Under the pieces are notes generated by a model, which was not told where the DNA came from, made no database searches, and saw only the letters and a program-made list of their open reading frames with translations. Shown piece after piece: positions 18,204 to 27,100 of a stretch of DNA of 64,000 nucleotides. Each line of letters opens with the position of its first letter. Position 1 is the first letter of the stretch. The DNA is from an uncultured Odoribacter sp. (GTDB taxonomy: Bacteria > Bacteroidota > Bacteroidia > Bacteroidales > Marinifilaceae), in contig CALUKF010000004.1 in assembly GCA_944321145.1 (NCBI GenBank), positions 49,622-113,621 on the forward strand, read 5' to 3'. The position numbers were made by a program, and so were the translations under genes.

Positions 18204-18211
18204 TACATTTG
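18204..18211 (+). promoter_or_regulatory. -7 box for the antiporter gene
   Basis: TACATTTG matches TAnnTTTG, 24 bases before the ATG at 18236, and supports that start over the upstream in-frame TTG. Confidence 0.45.
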
Positions 18212-18235
18212 CGTCTGGAAACAATAAACGCGCGT

Positions 18236-19708
18236 ATGAACATCACACTAGAAATAGGCTTGCTTGTCGGGTCGCTGCTCATTGTTTGCAGCATCCTCAT
18301 CAGCAAAACAGGTTACCGCTTCGGCATCCCCACCTTGTTAATGTTCCTCCTGGCAGGGATGCTGTTCGGGAGTGACGGGTTAGGCATCCAGTTCAACGAC
18401 GTCTCCCAAGCGCAACACATCGGCACCGTAGCCCTCTGCATTATCCTGTTCAGCGGGGGCATGGACACCAAATGGAAGGACATCCGCCCCGTCTTGTTCC
18501 CGGGCGCCATGCTGTCCACCCTGGGCGTGCTGCTGACCACGCTCATCACCGGCGTATTCATCTACTGGATATCAGGGTGGCAACAAACAGAAATCGGCTT
18601 CAGCCTGATAAGTTCGCTACTGCTTGCCGCCACCATGTCGTCTACGGACTCCGCCTCCGTATTCAACACACTGCGCACGCAGCGCATCAATCTGAAAAAC
18701 AATTTGCGCCCCATGCTCGAACTGGAAAGCGGGAGCAACGACCCGATGGCGTATATGCTTACCATCATCCTCATCCAGTGCATGCAGACCGGCGACCTCT
18801 CCGCCATAGAAATCATTGGCTCCCTCCTGCTCCAATTTGCCGTAGGGGGTGCAGGAGGGTATCTCCTCGGGCGGCTGGCAGTCCTCGGAGTGAACCGCAT
18901 TAATTTGAAAAACAGCGAGCTATACTCCATTCTCGTCTTGAGTTTCATCTTCATCATCTATTGCACGACCTACCTGCTGAAGGGAAACGGCTACCTGGCA
19001 GTTTACATCGCCGGCATGGTCATCGGCAACAGCCGCCTGTTCAAGAAAAAAGAAATCGGGACATTCTTGAGCGGCATGACCTGGCTGCTGCAAGTCGTCA
19101 TGTTCCTCATCTTGGGATTGCTGGTCAACCCGCACGAAATGTTGGGCGTGAGCATCACCGCCATACTCATCAGCCTGTTCATGACCCTGGTTGCCCGCCC
19201 CGCAAGCGTATGGATTAGCTTGTTGCCATTCGGCAATAAAATCAGCAACAAGTCAAAAGCCTTTATTTCGTGGGTGGGCTTGCGCGGCGCGGCTCCGATT
19301 ATCTTCGCCACCTATCCGGTGGTAGAGCAAGTCGAAGGGGCAAACGACATCTTCAACATCGTATTCTTCGTGACGCTGCTCTCACTGCTCGCGCAAGGCA
19401 TGTCACTCTCAAAGGTCGCCCAAAAACTGGGGCTATCCACGCCCGTGACCGACAACGAAGAGAATTTCGGCATCGAAATCCCCGACTCTATCGGCAGCCA
19501 GCTGCATGAGGTGCGCTGTACCCACCAGCTCTTGGCGCATGGGAAGCACCTCCGCGACATCCCTTTCCCCAAAGGGGTATTGGTGATGATGATCAGGCGC
19601 AAAGACAAATACATAGTGCCCAACGGCAATGTAGAATTAGAAGAAGGCGACATCCTGTTGCTCATCGCCGAGAACGCGGCAACCCCTCCCGCCCCGCTGC
19701 CAACTTAA
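18236..19708 (+). CDS. Potassium/proton antiporter (CvrA/NhaP2 family)
   Basis: The product (about 490 aa) is a CPA1-type cation/proton antiporter with about twelve transmembrane segments in residues 1-400. ESGSNDPMAYMLT carries the ND pair conserved in NhaP-type carriers. A cytoplasmic C-terminal RCK_C/TrkA_C domain follows (GIEIPDSIGSQLHEV to LEEGDILLLI), which in this family senses nucleotides. It should exchange K+ or Na+ for H+ across the inner membrane. ATG 18236 (MNITLEIGLLVG) is the start. Confidence 0.9.
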   Translation: MNITLEIGLLVGSLLIVCSILISKTGYRFGIPTLLMFLLAGMLFGSDGLGIQFNDVSQAQHIGTVALCIILFSGGMDTKWKDIRPVLFPGAMLSTLGVLLTTLITGVFIYWISGWQQTEIGFSLISSLLLAATMSSTDSASVFNTLRTQRINLKNNLRPMLELESGSNDPMAYMLTIILIQCMQTGDLSAIEIIGSLLLQFAVGGAGGYLLGRLAVLGVNRINLKNSELYSILVLSFIFIIYCTTYLLKGNGYLAVYIAGMVIGNSRLFKKKEIGTFLSGMTWLLQVVMFLILGLLVNPHEMLGVSITAILISLFMTLVARPASVWISLLPFGNKISNKSKAFISWVGLRGAAPIIFATYPVVEQVEGANDIFNIVFFVTLLSLLAQGMSLSKVAQKLGLSTPVTDNEENFGIEIPDSIGSQLHEVRCTHQLLAHGKHLRDIPFPKGVLVMMIRRKDKYIVPNGNVELEEGDILLLIAENAATPPAPLPT

Positions 19709-20237
19709 AGCCGCAACAACGCCCTATCCCCCGCCCTCTTAAAGCCCGGTTCCCGGTGAAATCAGTGGACAACAGCGCCGCCCCCGCCTCCATTGCCCCT
19801 CCCTCCGCCAGTCCAGACCGTTCCAAGAACGGCGAATAACCGGGGACGAACCGGCAATGCCTCCCGAACAGACCGGCTCCAAGGCGAAACCAAGGCAGCA
19901 CCAAGCCCAGCACACATCCCCGGAATGCCCCATGCCCGCATTTCCCGCAAACGCGGGCTGACGGGCAGAAAACACAGGGCGCACGGGGGTAATGCCGCTT
20001 ACCGTCCGGCAGCTATCCGGTCTATAGTTGGTCTCTGGTTCTTCCGCCGATTCCCCGAATATGGCTTGTATCTCCCGTGGTTCGCACGGGGCAAGGTACG
20101 CGGAAGTTCCGGAGCATCACCGGGAGAGGTTGAGAGCAACCAAAGAGCGCATCCCCACCTCAAAGCCCCCGCGACAATCATTCCCCTGTCCGCCCATTCT
20201 TCAAATTTTTGCAGGCTTATTTTTCATTTCTGAATGA
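19709..20237. other. 529-bp non-coding, GC-rich, hairpin-rich gap
   Basis: No frame here looks like protein. Perfect or near-perfect hairpins include 19818-19832 (CCGTTC-CAA-GAACGG), a nested pair around 19928-19970 built on GCCCG/CGGGC and CCCGC/GCGGG, and 20041-20107, where CCCGTG/CACGGG sits inside CTTCCGC/GCGGAAG. The right part contains one copy of a 50-bp direct repeat. It may be decayed sequence or an unrecognised structured RNA; I cannot match a known RNA family. Confidence 0.4.
20149..20198. repeat. 50-bp direct repeat, copy A
   Basis: Aligns without gaps to 20567-20616 with 38 of 50 identical bases, including an exact 14-mer ACAATCATTCCCCT (20174-20187). The two copies bracket the truncated ATPase. 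Confidence 0.6.
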
Positions 20238-20513
20238 TTACCACAAGCCATGCAGTTTCCAGGCTTGGACATGGCGAATGCCCTTGTTGGAAGGCAAAGC
20301 AAAATCATCCAAAGAGACCACTATTTTTTCATAATTGTCCCGGATGCTTTCCAACGACGCATATTCCCTCCGTGCGGTCTGCTCATCAGCCAATGTATAA
20401 GTAGTTTGTATATAAAGAAGCCTGTCGCCTTTTTGAGCAACAAAATCGACTTCCTTTTCTTTTGCGTATCCGGTATTTTCGGCTATAACCAAAACTTTTG
20501 AAGAATATCGCAT
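20238..20513 (-). pseudogene. C-terminal fragment of a DUF4143 AAA_14 ATPase
   Basis: The 91 residues match only the end of the DUF4143 ATPase family: EKEVDFVAQKGDRLLYIQ, an acidic REYASLESIRDNYEKIVVS and the KGIRHVQAW tail. The P-loop, AAA domain and most of DUF4143 are missing; upstream lies the 3' end of the YdeI-like gene. I regard it as a dead remnant. Confidence 0.75.
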
Positions 20514-20566
20514 ATTTTTCGGTTATAACTGAAAAAAGCAAAGGGAAGAACAAAGGGCAAAATCAA

Positions 20567-20616
20567 GCATCCCATTCAAAAAGCTCCCATAACAATCATT
20601 CCCCTAGCCTCCCATT
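20567..20616. repeat. 50-bp direct repeat, copy B
   Basis: Partner of 20149-20198 (38/50 identity). This copy includes the last codons and stop of the YdeI-like gene; on the minus strand both copies read N-G-R-(L/T)-G-E-stop, so the repeat may have been copied from that gene's 3' end. Confidence 0.6.
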
Positions 20617-21180
20617 GTCATTCCACTCGCCATACAGGATACCAAGACGTGTATTGTCAATAAACTTTTGCAACCGCCGTTCAAATACCTGAGGACGCTT
20701 GCGCTGCTTATTAATTTGTATCATGTCGATACGCACACGGCAATAGAGCGGCGGGAAATGCTGAAAATTCCGCCATACAGCATCGTCTTCCCGCAAAGCA
20801 GCAAGCACCTCTTGGTCTATGCGGAACCCCTCCGACGACATATCCGGCAATACAGCACGCCCCGCATCAGTCATCTTGCCCAAACGCTCCAACCGGCGGC
20901 AACGCTCCTTGTTCAGTTCTGTCCATGGGCTGCCTTTCCGGCGCGGTGAAAAACGCTGGAATGCAGTGCCATTCAACATTTTTATCGTGCTATCTATCCA
21001 GCCAAAACACAACGCTTCCTCCACCGCATCAAGATACCAGAACGTTCCATCGTCTACTGGTCGCCCTCGCTTGACATGAAGCCAACACTCCTTTTCCGTG
21101 GCATGATAGTCTGCCAGCCAACGGCGAAAATCATCGCGGCTTTTAACAGAAAGTACATTTTCAGGTTCGATAAGGCTCAT
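20596..21180 (-). CDS. YdeI/OmpD-associated family protein
   Basis: The 194-aa protein begins MSLIEPENVLSVKSRDDFRR and contains ECWLHVKRGRP, VEEALCFGWIDSTIKML and FSPRRKGSPWTELNKER, the conserved blocks of the YdeI family, some members of which are called bacteriocin-protection proteins. The biochemical role is unknown. Length and all conserved blocks are present, so it looks intact. It lies between two ATPase genes on the same strand in a repeat-rich area. Confidence 0.82.
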   Translation of the reverse strand: MSLIEPENVLSVKSRDDFRRWLADYHATEKECWLHVKRGRPVDDGTFWYLDAVEEALCFGWIDSTIKMLNGTAFQRFSPRRKGSPWTELNKERCRRLERLGKMTDAGRAVLPDMSSEGFRIDQEVLAALREDDAVWRNFQHFPPLYCRVRIDMIQINKQRKRPQVFERRLQKFIDNTRLGILYGEWNDNGRLGE

Positions 21181-21307
21181 GTGTTTTTTTATTTTCTACC
21201 TGCGAAGATAAAGAAAACAGCCAAACCGCACAAGAGACGCCCCCACTCTTTGCGACAAAACCACCTACACTTCCGGGCAATCCCTGAAAAAGCCCGCCTC
21301 TCCTCCC

Positions 21308-21425
21308 GAGATTCGCCCCCATTCCGAGGGTACCTGTTGGGTATTCCTTGGGTATTGCCGGGGCTGCAACCCCGGCAATACCCAAGAACACCACCGCCGG
21401 TACCGCTGCTATCCGGGCGAATCTC
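21308..21425. repeat. Nested 118-bp palindromic element
   Basis: The core is a perfect 17-bp inverted repeat (21347-21363 with 21370-21386, loop CTGCAA). An outer perfect pair GAGATTCGCCC (21308-21318) / GGGCGAATCTC (21415-21425) encloses it, with imperfectly complementary sequence aligned on GGTACC between. The whole element can fold as one long hairpin. It lies between the stop of the DUF4143 ATPase and the start of the YdeI-like gene, and there is no T-run, so it is not a simple terminator. Confidence 0.75.
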
Positions 21426-21497
21426 AAAAGCAACTTCAGCGCATGCCAGGAGAGCAAAGAGAGAAAATAGGATAACCACCAAACAAGAAGAAAAGCC

Positions 21498-22667
21498 TTA
21501 ATAGTTCAAGCCGAATGCCCAAAGCGGGATGACGTTGGCGTAACCGCTTTCGATGTCGTCCTTGACAAGGTAGCCTTCTGTGGCATCTTGTACTTGTTTT
21601 TGCCCTTTTTTCCGCCCACCGATTTCAAAGGTCTTGCCGTCAATTTCAAAGTCGGAGATAGGGGAACTCACCACATCGTTGAGCACCCGGGTCTGATTCA
21701 TGAAAAAGGTCTCCCGGACATTGCCGATATCTGCTTTGTCAGGCGACAAGGCATAAATCAGGTTCGTGTTGTCTAAGTAAAGTTTTTCTACTTTGCCTAA
21801 GCCACGAATGCCTCCGGTCGTATCCCGAAGTTGCGCAATCATGCCGGCTTTTTCCATATAAATCAAGTAGCTGGAAATTTCATTCCGGCTAATGCCGGTG
21901 GCGTTTGCCAAGCGTTGCATTACAGGCTTGAAAGGCACGCTTTTTGCCACGACCATAAGCAGGCTTTTCAATTTCCGCCCCAAGGAAATATTGGCTTGAA
22001 GATGTTGCGGAATATCGATCTCCATCGTCTGGTTAATGACTTGCATCAACTCCATCTCAAATTCTTCGTCCTTGCCAAAAGGGTAATACCCTTTGCGGAG
22101 GTAGTCTTGGAAAAGCGGCAGAGGATGGTCTACATCAGGGATATGCGCTTTGTGCGCCAGGATGTCTTCCAAAGGATAAGCGGGAATTTCTATTTGGTGG
22201 AACAAATACAAATATTCACGGAATGACAAACCTTGCATGTGATAGATAGGCACGCGGCGGCTGAGGTCTGCCAATCCTTTATAAATATCAAGAATCGAAG
22301 AACCGGAAATAACAACCTGCAAGTCGTCATAACTATCGTAGATTTGTTTCAACTCTCTTGACCACCCCTCATATTTATGTATCTCATCAATAAACAAATG
22401 CTTCCCGCCCGCCTTGACAAAACGGTCTGCCAGTTCAAGCAATTTGTGTTCGGAAAAATAGAGTTGATCTACGGAAATATACAATGTATCTGCCGCATCG
22501 AGATTCAATTTGATGTATTGCAGCAGCATGGTAGATTTACCGACTCCCCGGGGACCCACAAGCCCCCAAAAACGTCCTTGCCATTTGATTTGGGAATATT
22601 TGTACCGTAAAAAATCAGTCGGCGTGTTTTTCAATTTCCGCGTAAAAAACTCATACAATTGTTCCAT
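21498..22667 (-). CDS. AAA_14 / DUF4143 ATP-binding protein, intact
   Basis: The full-length (389 aa) member has the P-loop GLVGPRGVGKSTML near residue 36, Walker B HLFIDEIHKYEGWSRELKQI, sensor VVISGSSILDIYKG, a middle winged-helix-like segment (NATGISRNEISSYLIYMEKAG) and the C-terminal DUF4143 nuclease-like region ending EIGGRKKGQKQVQDATEGYL. The family is abundant in Bacteroidota and its role is unsettled. A -7 box and a 25-bp palindrome lie directly upstream. It is the only intact one of three copies in the window. Confidence 0.88.
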   Translation of the reverse strand: MEQLYEFFTRKLKNTPTDFLRYKYSQIKWQGRFWGLVGPRGVGKSTMLLQYIKLNLDAADTLYISVDQLYFSEHKLLELADRFVKAGGKHLFIDEIHKYEGWSRELKQIYDSYDDLQVVISGSSILDIYKGLADLSRRVPIYHMQGLSFREYLYLFHQIEIPAYPLEDILAHKAHIPDVDHPLPLFQDYLRKGYYPFGKDEEFEMELMQVINQTMEIDIPQHLQANISLGRKLKSLLMVVAKSVPFKPVMQRLANATGISRNEISSYLIYMEKAGMIAQLRDTTGGIRGLGKVEKLYLDNTNLIYALSPDKADIGNVRETFFMNQTRVLNDVVSSPISDFEIDGKTFEIGGRKKGQKQVQDATEGYLVKDDIESGYANVIPLWAFGLNY

Positions 22668-22694
22668 CTTTTTCTGCTATTTCGTTTGATATGA

Positions 22695-22746
22695 CAAAGA
22701 TAGACATTTTGCACGAAAAAAGTGCAGTTTTTGGCAAAAACTGCAC
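22695..22746 (-). promoter_or_regulatory. Promoter with palindromic operator upstream of the intact ATPase gene
   Basis: On the minus strand TATCTTTG (22695-22702) is a -7 box 28 bases from the start codon. A palindrome with 11-bp perfect arms (22722-22732, 22736-22746, loop GGC) covers the -33 region, and a further GCAC half-site lies at 22711-22714. This suggests repression by a protein that binds the palindrome, perhaps the ATPase itself. Confidence 0.5.
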
Positions 22747-22936
22747 AAAATAGATGCAATTTAGGGCATTCCATTGCTTTCAGTCTCCTTTCTCATTGTA
22801 TACAAGCCATTTACAACAAGAGCAAATTAAGCACCAACATGCTATATAAACTCCAAATAATTTTCCCGGCTTACCACGTGGAAGGCTGCTTGCGGATAGG
22901 CTCAAAACGATAAATAACAAATGCTTTTAAAAAAAT

Positions 22937-22991
22937 CGTACTCCCAACTGGCGATTTTTACGTAAAAAACGTACTGTAGAGTGGCGATTTT
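22937..22991. repeat. Two tandem 33-bp units in the 22668-23020 gap
   Basis: CGTACT-N6-TGGCGATTTT occurs at 22937-22958 and again at 22970-22991, a 33-bp period. A small TACGTAAAAAACGTA palindrome lies between the two. The remainder of this gap holds only the ATPase promoter and palindrome, and no believable gene. Confidence 0.6.
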
Positions 22992-23020
22992 GAGTGAAGA
23001 AATGTTAAACCGGCATTCCC

Positions 23021-23683
23021 TTATGCCTCTGCTTTTGCATTCTCTTTTTTATTGTCGGCAAAGAATTTACGGTAGAAAAGGATAAGCAGGAGGACGCCAA
23101 TGGTAATGTAAGAATCCGCGAGGTTGAAGACGGGGCGGAAAAAAATGAACTCTTCACCTCCCCAGAGCGGAAACCAAGTAGGGAAAGTTCCCTGCACCAG
23201 AGGGAAATACAGCATGTCGACCACCTTGCCGTGCAGGAAAGAGGAGTAACCTCCATCGGGCGGGAACATCGTGGCAATTTTGTAGTGGCTGTCGCTGAAT
23301 ATCATGCCGTAGAAGAGGCTGTCGATGATGTTGCCAATAGCCCCACAGAATATCAGCGTAAAGGAAAAGAGCACTCCTTTCGGTGCTTTCGTGCGATAGA
23401 GATGCACAATGTACCAACCAATGGCTCCCACAGCCAGGATGCGGAATAAACTGAGAAACATTTTGCCTGCCTTCCCGTCACCGAATTCCATGCCGAACGC
23501 CATGCCGTTGTTTTCTACAAAAAGGATGCGGAACCAGTCGAATACGGCTATTTCTTCACCAAGCATCATGTGGGTTTTAATCCATATTTTCACTACCTGG
23601 TCAAGGGCAAGCAGAAAAATGGAAAAGAGAATCAGTTTATGGTGCAACTTCATATCTTCGCGTAAGGATTTGGAGGTTTTCAT
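23021..23683 (-). CDS. lspA: Lipoprotein signal peptidase (signal peptidase II)
   Basis: LspA cleaves the signal peptide of prolipoproteins after lipidation, in the inner membrane. The sequence has four hydrophobic segments and the two catalytic-Asp regions: FCGAIGNIIDSLFYG and VFNLADSYITIG. FVENNGMAFGM is also conserved in the family. An insertion of about 40 residues before the last catalytic block (FPPDGGYSSFLHGKVVDMLY) is usual in Bacteroidota. The start is set at ATG 23683; ATG 23653 (MKLHHKLILFS) is an alternative. It is the third gene of the ileS operon. Confidence 0.92.
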   Translation of the reverse strand: MKTSKSLREDMKLHHKLILFSIFLLALDQVVKIWIKTHMMLGEEIAVFDWFRILFVENNGMAFGMEFGDGKAGKMFLSLFRILAVGAIGWYIVHLYRTKAPKGVLFSFTLIFCGAIGNIIDSLFYGMIFSDSHYKIATMFPPDGGYSSFLHGKVVDMLYFPLVQGTFPTWFPLWGGEEFIFFRPVFNLADSYITIGVLLLILFYRKFFADNKKENAKAEA

Positions 23684-23732
23684 TTTTAGAGGGGACAGGG
23701 GCAAAAGGCGTGCCTCGCCCCTGTCCGCCGGT

Positions 23733-24113
23733 TCATACTTTCTCGCTTTCTTTGGCTTCAATGCTCAACGTGGCGTGCGGCACAGCAAGCAAACGTTCTT
23801 TGGGAATGAGTTTGCCGGTCGCACGGCAGATGCCGTAAGTCTTGTTTTCCACCCGCACAAGCGCAGCTTCGAGGTGGGAAATAAACTTTGCCTGCCGCTG
23901 GGCAAGACGCCCCGCTTCCTCTTTGGAGAGGACAGACGCGCCTTCTTCGAGCACTTTGAACGTGGGGCTGGTATCAGCGATGTCGTTGCCGTCACTGCCG
24001 GAAAGCGATGCTTTCAGAATATCATAGTCCTTGCGGGCTTTTTCGAGTTTCTCAAGAATCAGTTCCTTGAATTCTTGCAACTCCTCATCGGAATATCTGG
24101 TTTTCTCTGCCAT
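23733..24113 (-). CDS. TraR/DksA-like regulator with reduced zinc finger
   Basis: The 126-aa protein has the DksA layout: a coiled-coil of two charged helices (about 8-95) and a C-terminal zf-dksA-type tail, YGICRATGKLIPKERLLAVP. Only one cysteine of the four-Cys zinc site remains. From memory, related Bacteroidota proteins look similar, so this is probably a family trait. DksA-type proteins bind RNA polymerase in the secondary channel. The gene sits between ileS (21-bp gap) and lspA (about 49-bp gap), a common order in this phylum. Confidence 0.82.
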   Translation of the reverse strand: MAEKTRYSDEELQEFKELILEKLEKARKDYDILKASLSGSDGNDIADTSPTFKVLEEGASVLSKEEAGRLAQRQAKFISHLEAALVRVENKTYGICRATGKLIPKERLLAVPHATLSIEAKESEKV

Positions 24114-24134
24114 AGCTTTAAATTTAGATATGGT

Positions 24135-27100
24135 TTATTGTTTTTCGATTTTTATAAATGTATGGATTTCATCTATTTCTATATCTTTTGCCTGCTCATC
24201 CCGGACATCGGCAAGTTCCACTTTTTCTGCCAATACCTGCCCGGCAATATACGATGCAAAGTGCTCCACTGCCTCGTCGATTTCCGGATGCTTGCCAATT
24301 GTCAGGCGGATTTTGTCGGTCACGTCAAAATTGCTTTCCTTGCGCAAATTCTGAATGCGGTTGATCAGTTCGCGGGCAATGCCCTCTTCCTTCAACTCCT
24401 TGGTCACATTGATGTCCAATGCCACCGTGATGCGCCCTTCATTGGCAACAAGCCAGCCGGGGATATCCTCCGAAAGGATTTCCACATCTTCCAATCCAAG
24501 CGCAATGGATGTACCCTCGATGTCAAGGGTATAAGAACCATTTTTCTCGAACTCGAAAATGTCCCCCTGCTCCATGGCAGCAATCCGCGCGGAGATTTGC
24601 TTCATGTATTTCCCGTATTTGGGTCCCAAAGTCTTGAAATTCGGTTTAATACGTTTCACTAATACTCCCGTGGTATCGGTGATGTATTCTATTTCTTTGA
24701 CATTCACCTCCGAGAGGATAATGTTTTTCACTGCATCCAATTGCGGAATGATGTCTTCGTGAAGAATCGGAATCAAGAGTTTGCTAAGCGGCTGGCGTAC
24801 ACGCAGCTGTACTTTCCGGCGCAAGCCCAGTACCATGGAAGAAATCTGCTGTGCCAAGGTCATGCGTTCCTCCAACGCCTTATCGATAAGCGTTTCATCC
24901 GCTTCCGGGAAATCTGTCAAATGCACACTGCCGGTATGGCGCCGCGTAATGCTGTTCAGGTCGCCAAACAACTTGTCCGTATAGAACGGCGCAATGGGCG
25001 AAGCCAGAATTGCCACCGTCTCCAAACAAGTATAAAGAGTCTGGTATGCGGAAATCTTGTCAGCAGAATACTCCCCGCCCCAATACCGCTTGCGTGACAG
25101 GCGGACATACCAATTGGAAAGATTCTCAATGACAAAATCCTGGATGGCACGCCCGGCACGGGTCGGCTCATATTTTTCGTATGCTTCGGTGACTTCCTTG
25201 ATGAGGGAGTTCAAGAGCGACAATATCCAGCGGTCGATTTCCGGACGCTCTGCCACAGGCAGGTCGGCTTCCTCGTAACGGAAATGGTCAACATTGGCAT
25301 AAAGGGCAAAGAACCCGTAAGTGTTATACAACGTGCCAAAAAACTTGCGTTTCACTTCATCCACGCCGGCAAGGTCGAATTTCAAATTATCCCAAGGCTG
25401 GGAGTTTGTTATCATATACCAACGCAGTGGATCGGAACCATATTTCTCAATGGTTTCAAAGGGGTCTACTGCATTCCCCAGACGCTTGGACATCTTGTTG
25501 CCTTTGGCATCCAACACCAAACCGTTGGAAATGATATTCTTGAAAGCCACCGAATCAAATGCCATAGTAGCGATAGCGTGCAAAGTAAAGAACCACCCGC
25601 GAGTCTGGTCAACCCCCTCGGCAATAAAGTCTGCCGGGAAGCGGCGATGCCCGTCAATATCCTCCTTGTGCTCAAACGGATAATGGAGTTGCGCATAAGG
25701 CATTGCTCCTGAGTCAAACCACACGTCTATCAAGTCTTTCTCCCGATACATTTTCTGACCGGTCGGAGAGACTAAAACAATGTCGTCCACGTAAGGCCGG
25801 TGGAGGTCTATCTTATTGTAATTCTCCTTCGTGTACTCGCCCGGAGTGAACCCTTGGAAAGGATTCTCCTTCATAAAACCGGCGGCAATGGACTTCTCGA
25901 TTTCTTCTATCAATTCAGCCACCGAACCGATACAGCGTTGCTCGCTGCCATCCTCGCTGCACCAAATGGGGAGCGGTGTGCCCCAATAACGGGAACGTGA
26001 AAGATTCCAGTCCACCAAGTTCTCCAACCATTTCCCGAAACGCCCTTCGCCGGTGCTGGCAGGCTTCCAATTGATGGTTTTGTTCAACTCAAGCATCCGG
26101 TCGCGCACGGCAGTTGTCTTGATAAACCACGAATCAAGCGGATAATACAACACCGGCTTGTCCGTCCGCCAGCAATGTGGATAGTTGTGCACATGCTTCT
26201 CGATTTTGAACGCCTGGTTGTTTTGCTTCAACATCATGCAAATATAAACATCCAACGACTCGGCGGCACTCGCAGCCTTCTCGTCATATTTGCCGTCTAC
26301 GGTAAATTGCGGGTCGTAAGCATTCTTTACCCAGCGTCCCTCGTAATCCTTGTATTTATCCACATCGATGCACGCCTTCACAAACGCCTCGTCCAACTCG
26401 TCCATGAGATAGAATTTCCCGGTCAAATCGACCATCGGGCGGGTCTCGCCCCGTTTATTAATCATAAACAACGAAGGAATGCCGGCAGCCTTTGCCACAA
26501 AAGCATCATCCGCACCAAAAGTCGGGGCAATGTGCACAATGCCTGTACCATCCTCCGTAGTCACATAATCACCCAGAATAACCCGGAAAGCCTTCGCCGA
26601 AGCATCATGCCATGCGCCGTCCTCCGTGATTTCCACCGGCTTCACCCAAGGAATCAATTGCTCATATTCCATGCCAGCCAAGTCGGGTCCCTTGTATTCG
26701 CCCACCACCTTGAACGGCACCAGTTTGTCGCCCGGCTTGTAATCCTCCAATGCCATGCCCTCGGCTTTGGGATTGAAATGGGCATGCAACAAGGCTTTTG
26801 CCAAAACGACAGTCATTTTCTCACCCGTATAGCCGTTGTAAGTCTGCACGGCAACGTAATCAATCTTCGGACCTACACACAATGCCGTGTTGGAAGGCAA
26901 CGTCCACGGGGTAGTCGTCCACGCCAAAAAATAGGACTCGCCCCATCCCGTCATTTCCGGCTTCGGGTTCTTGATTTTAAATTGGGCGACAACCGTCAAG
27001 TCCTTCACATCACGATAACACCCCGGCTGGTTCAACTCATGGGTACTCAATCCCGTCCCTGCTGCCGGCGAATAAGGCTGTATGGTATAGCCTTTATACA

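Noticed and set aside
23733..24113. Loss of three of four zinc-finger cysteines in the DksA-like protein, considered as unusual
   Set aside because: As far as I recall, related Bacteroidota proteins at the same ileS-lspA position show the same reduction, so it is probably a family feature.
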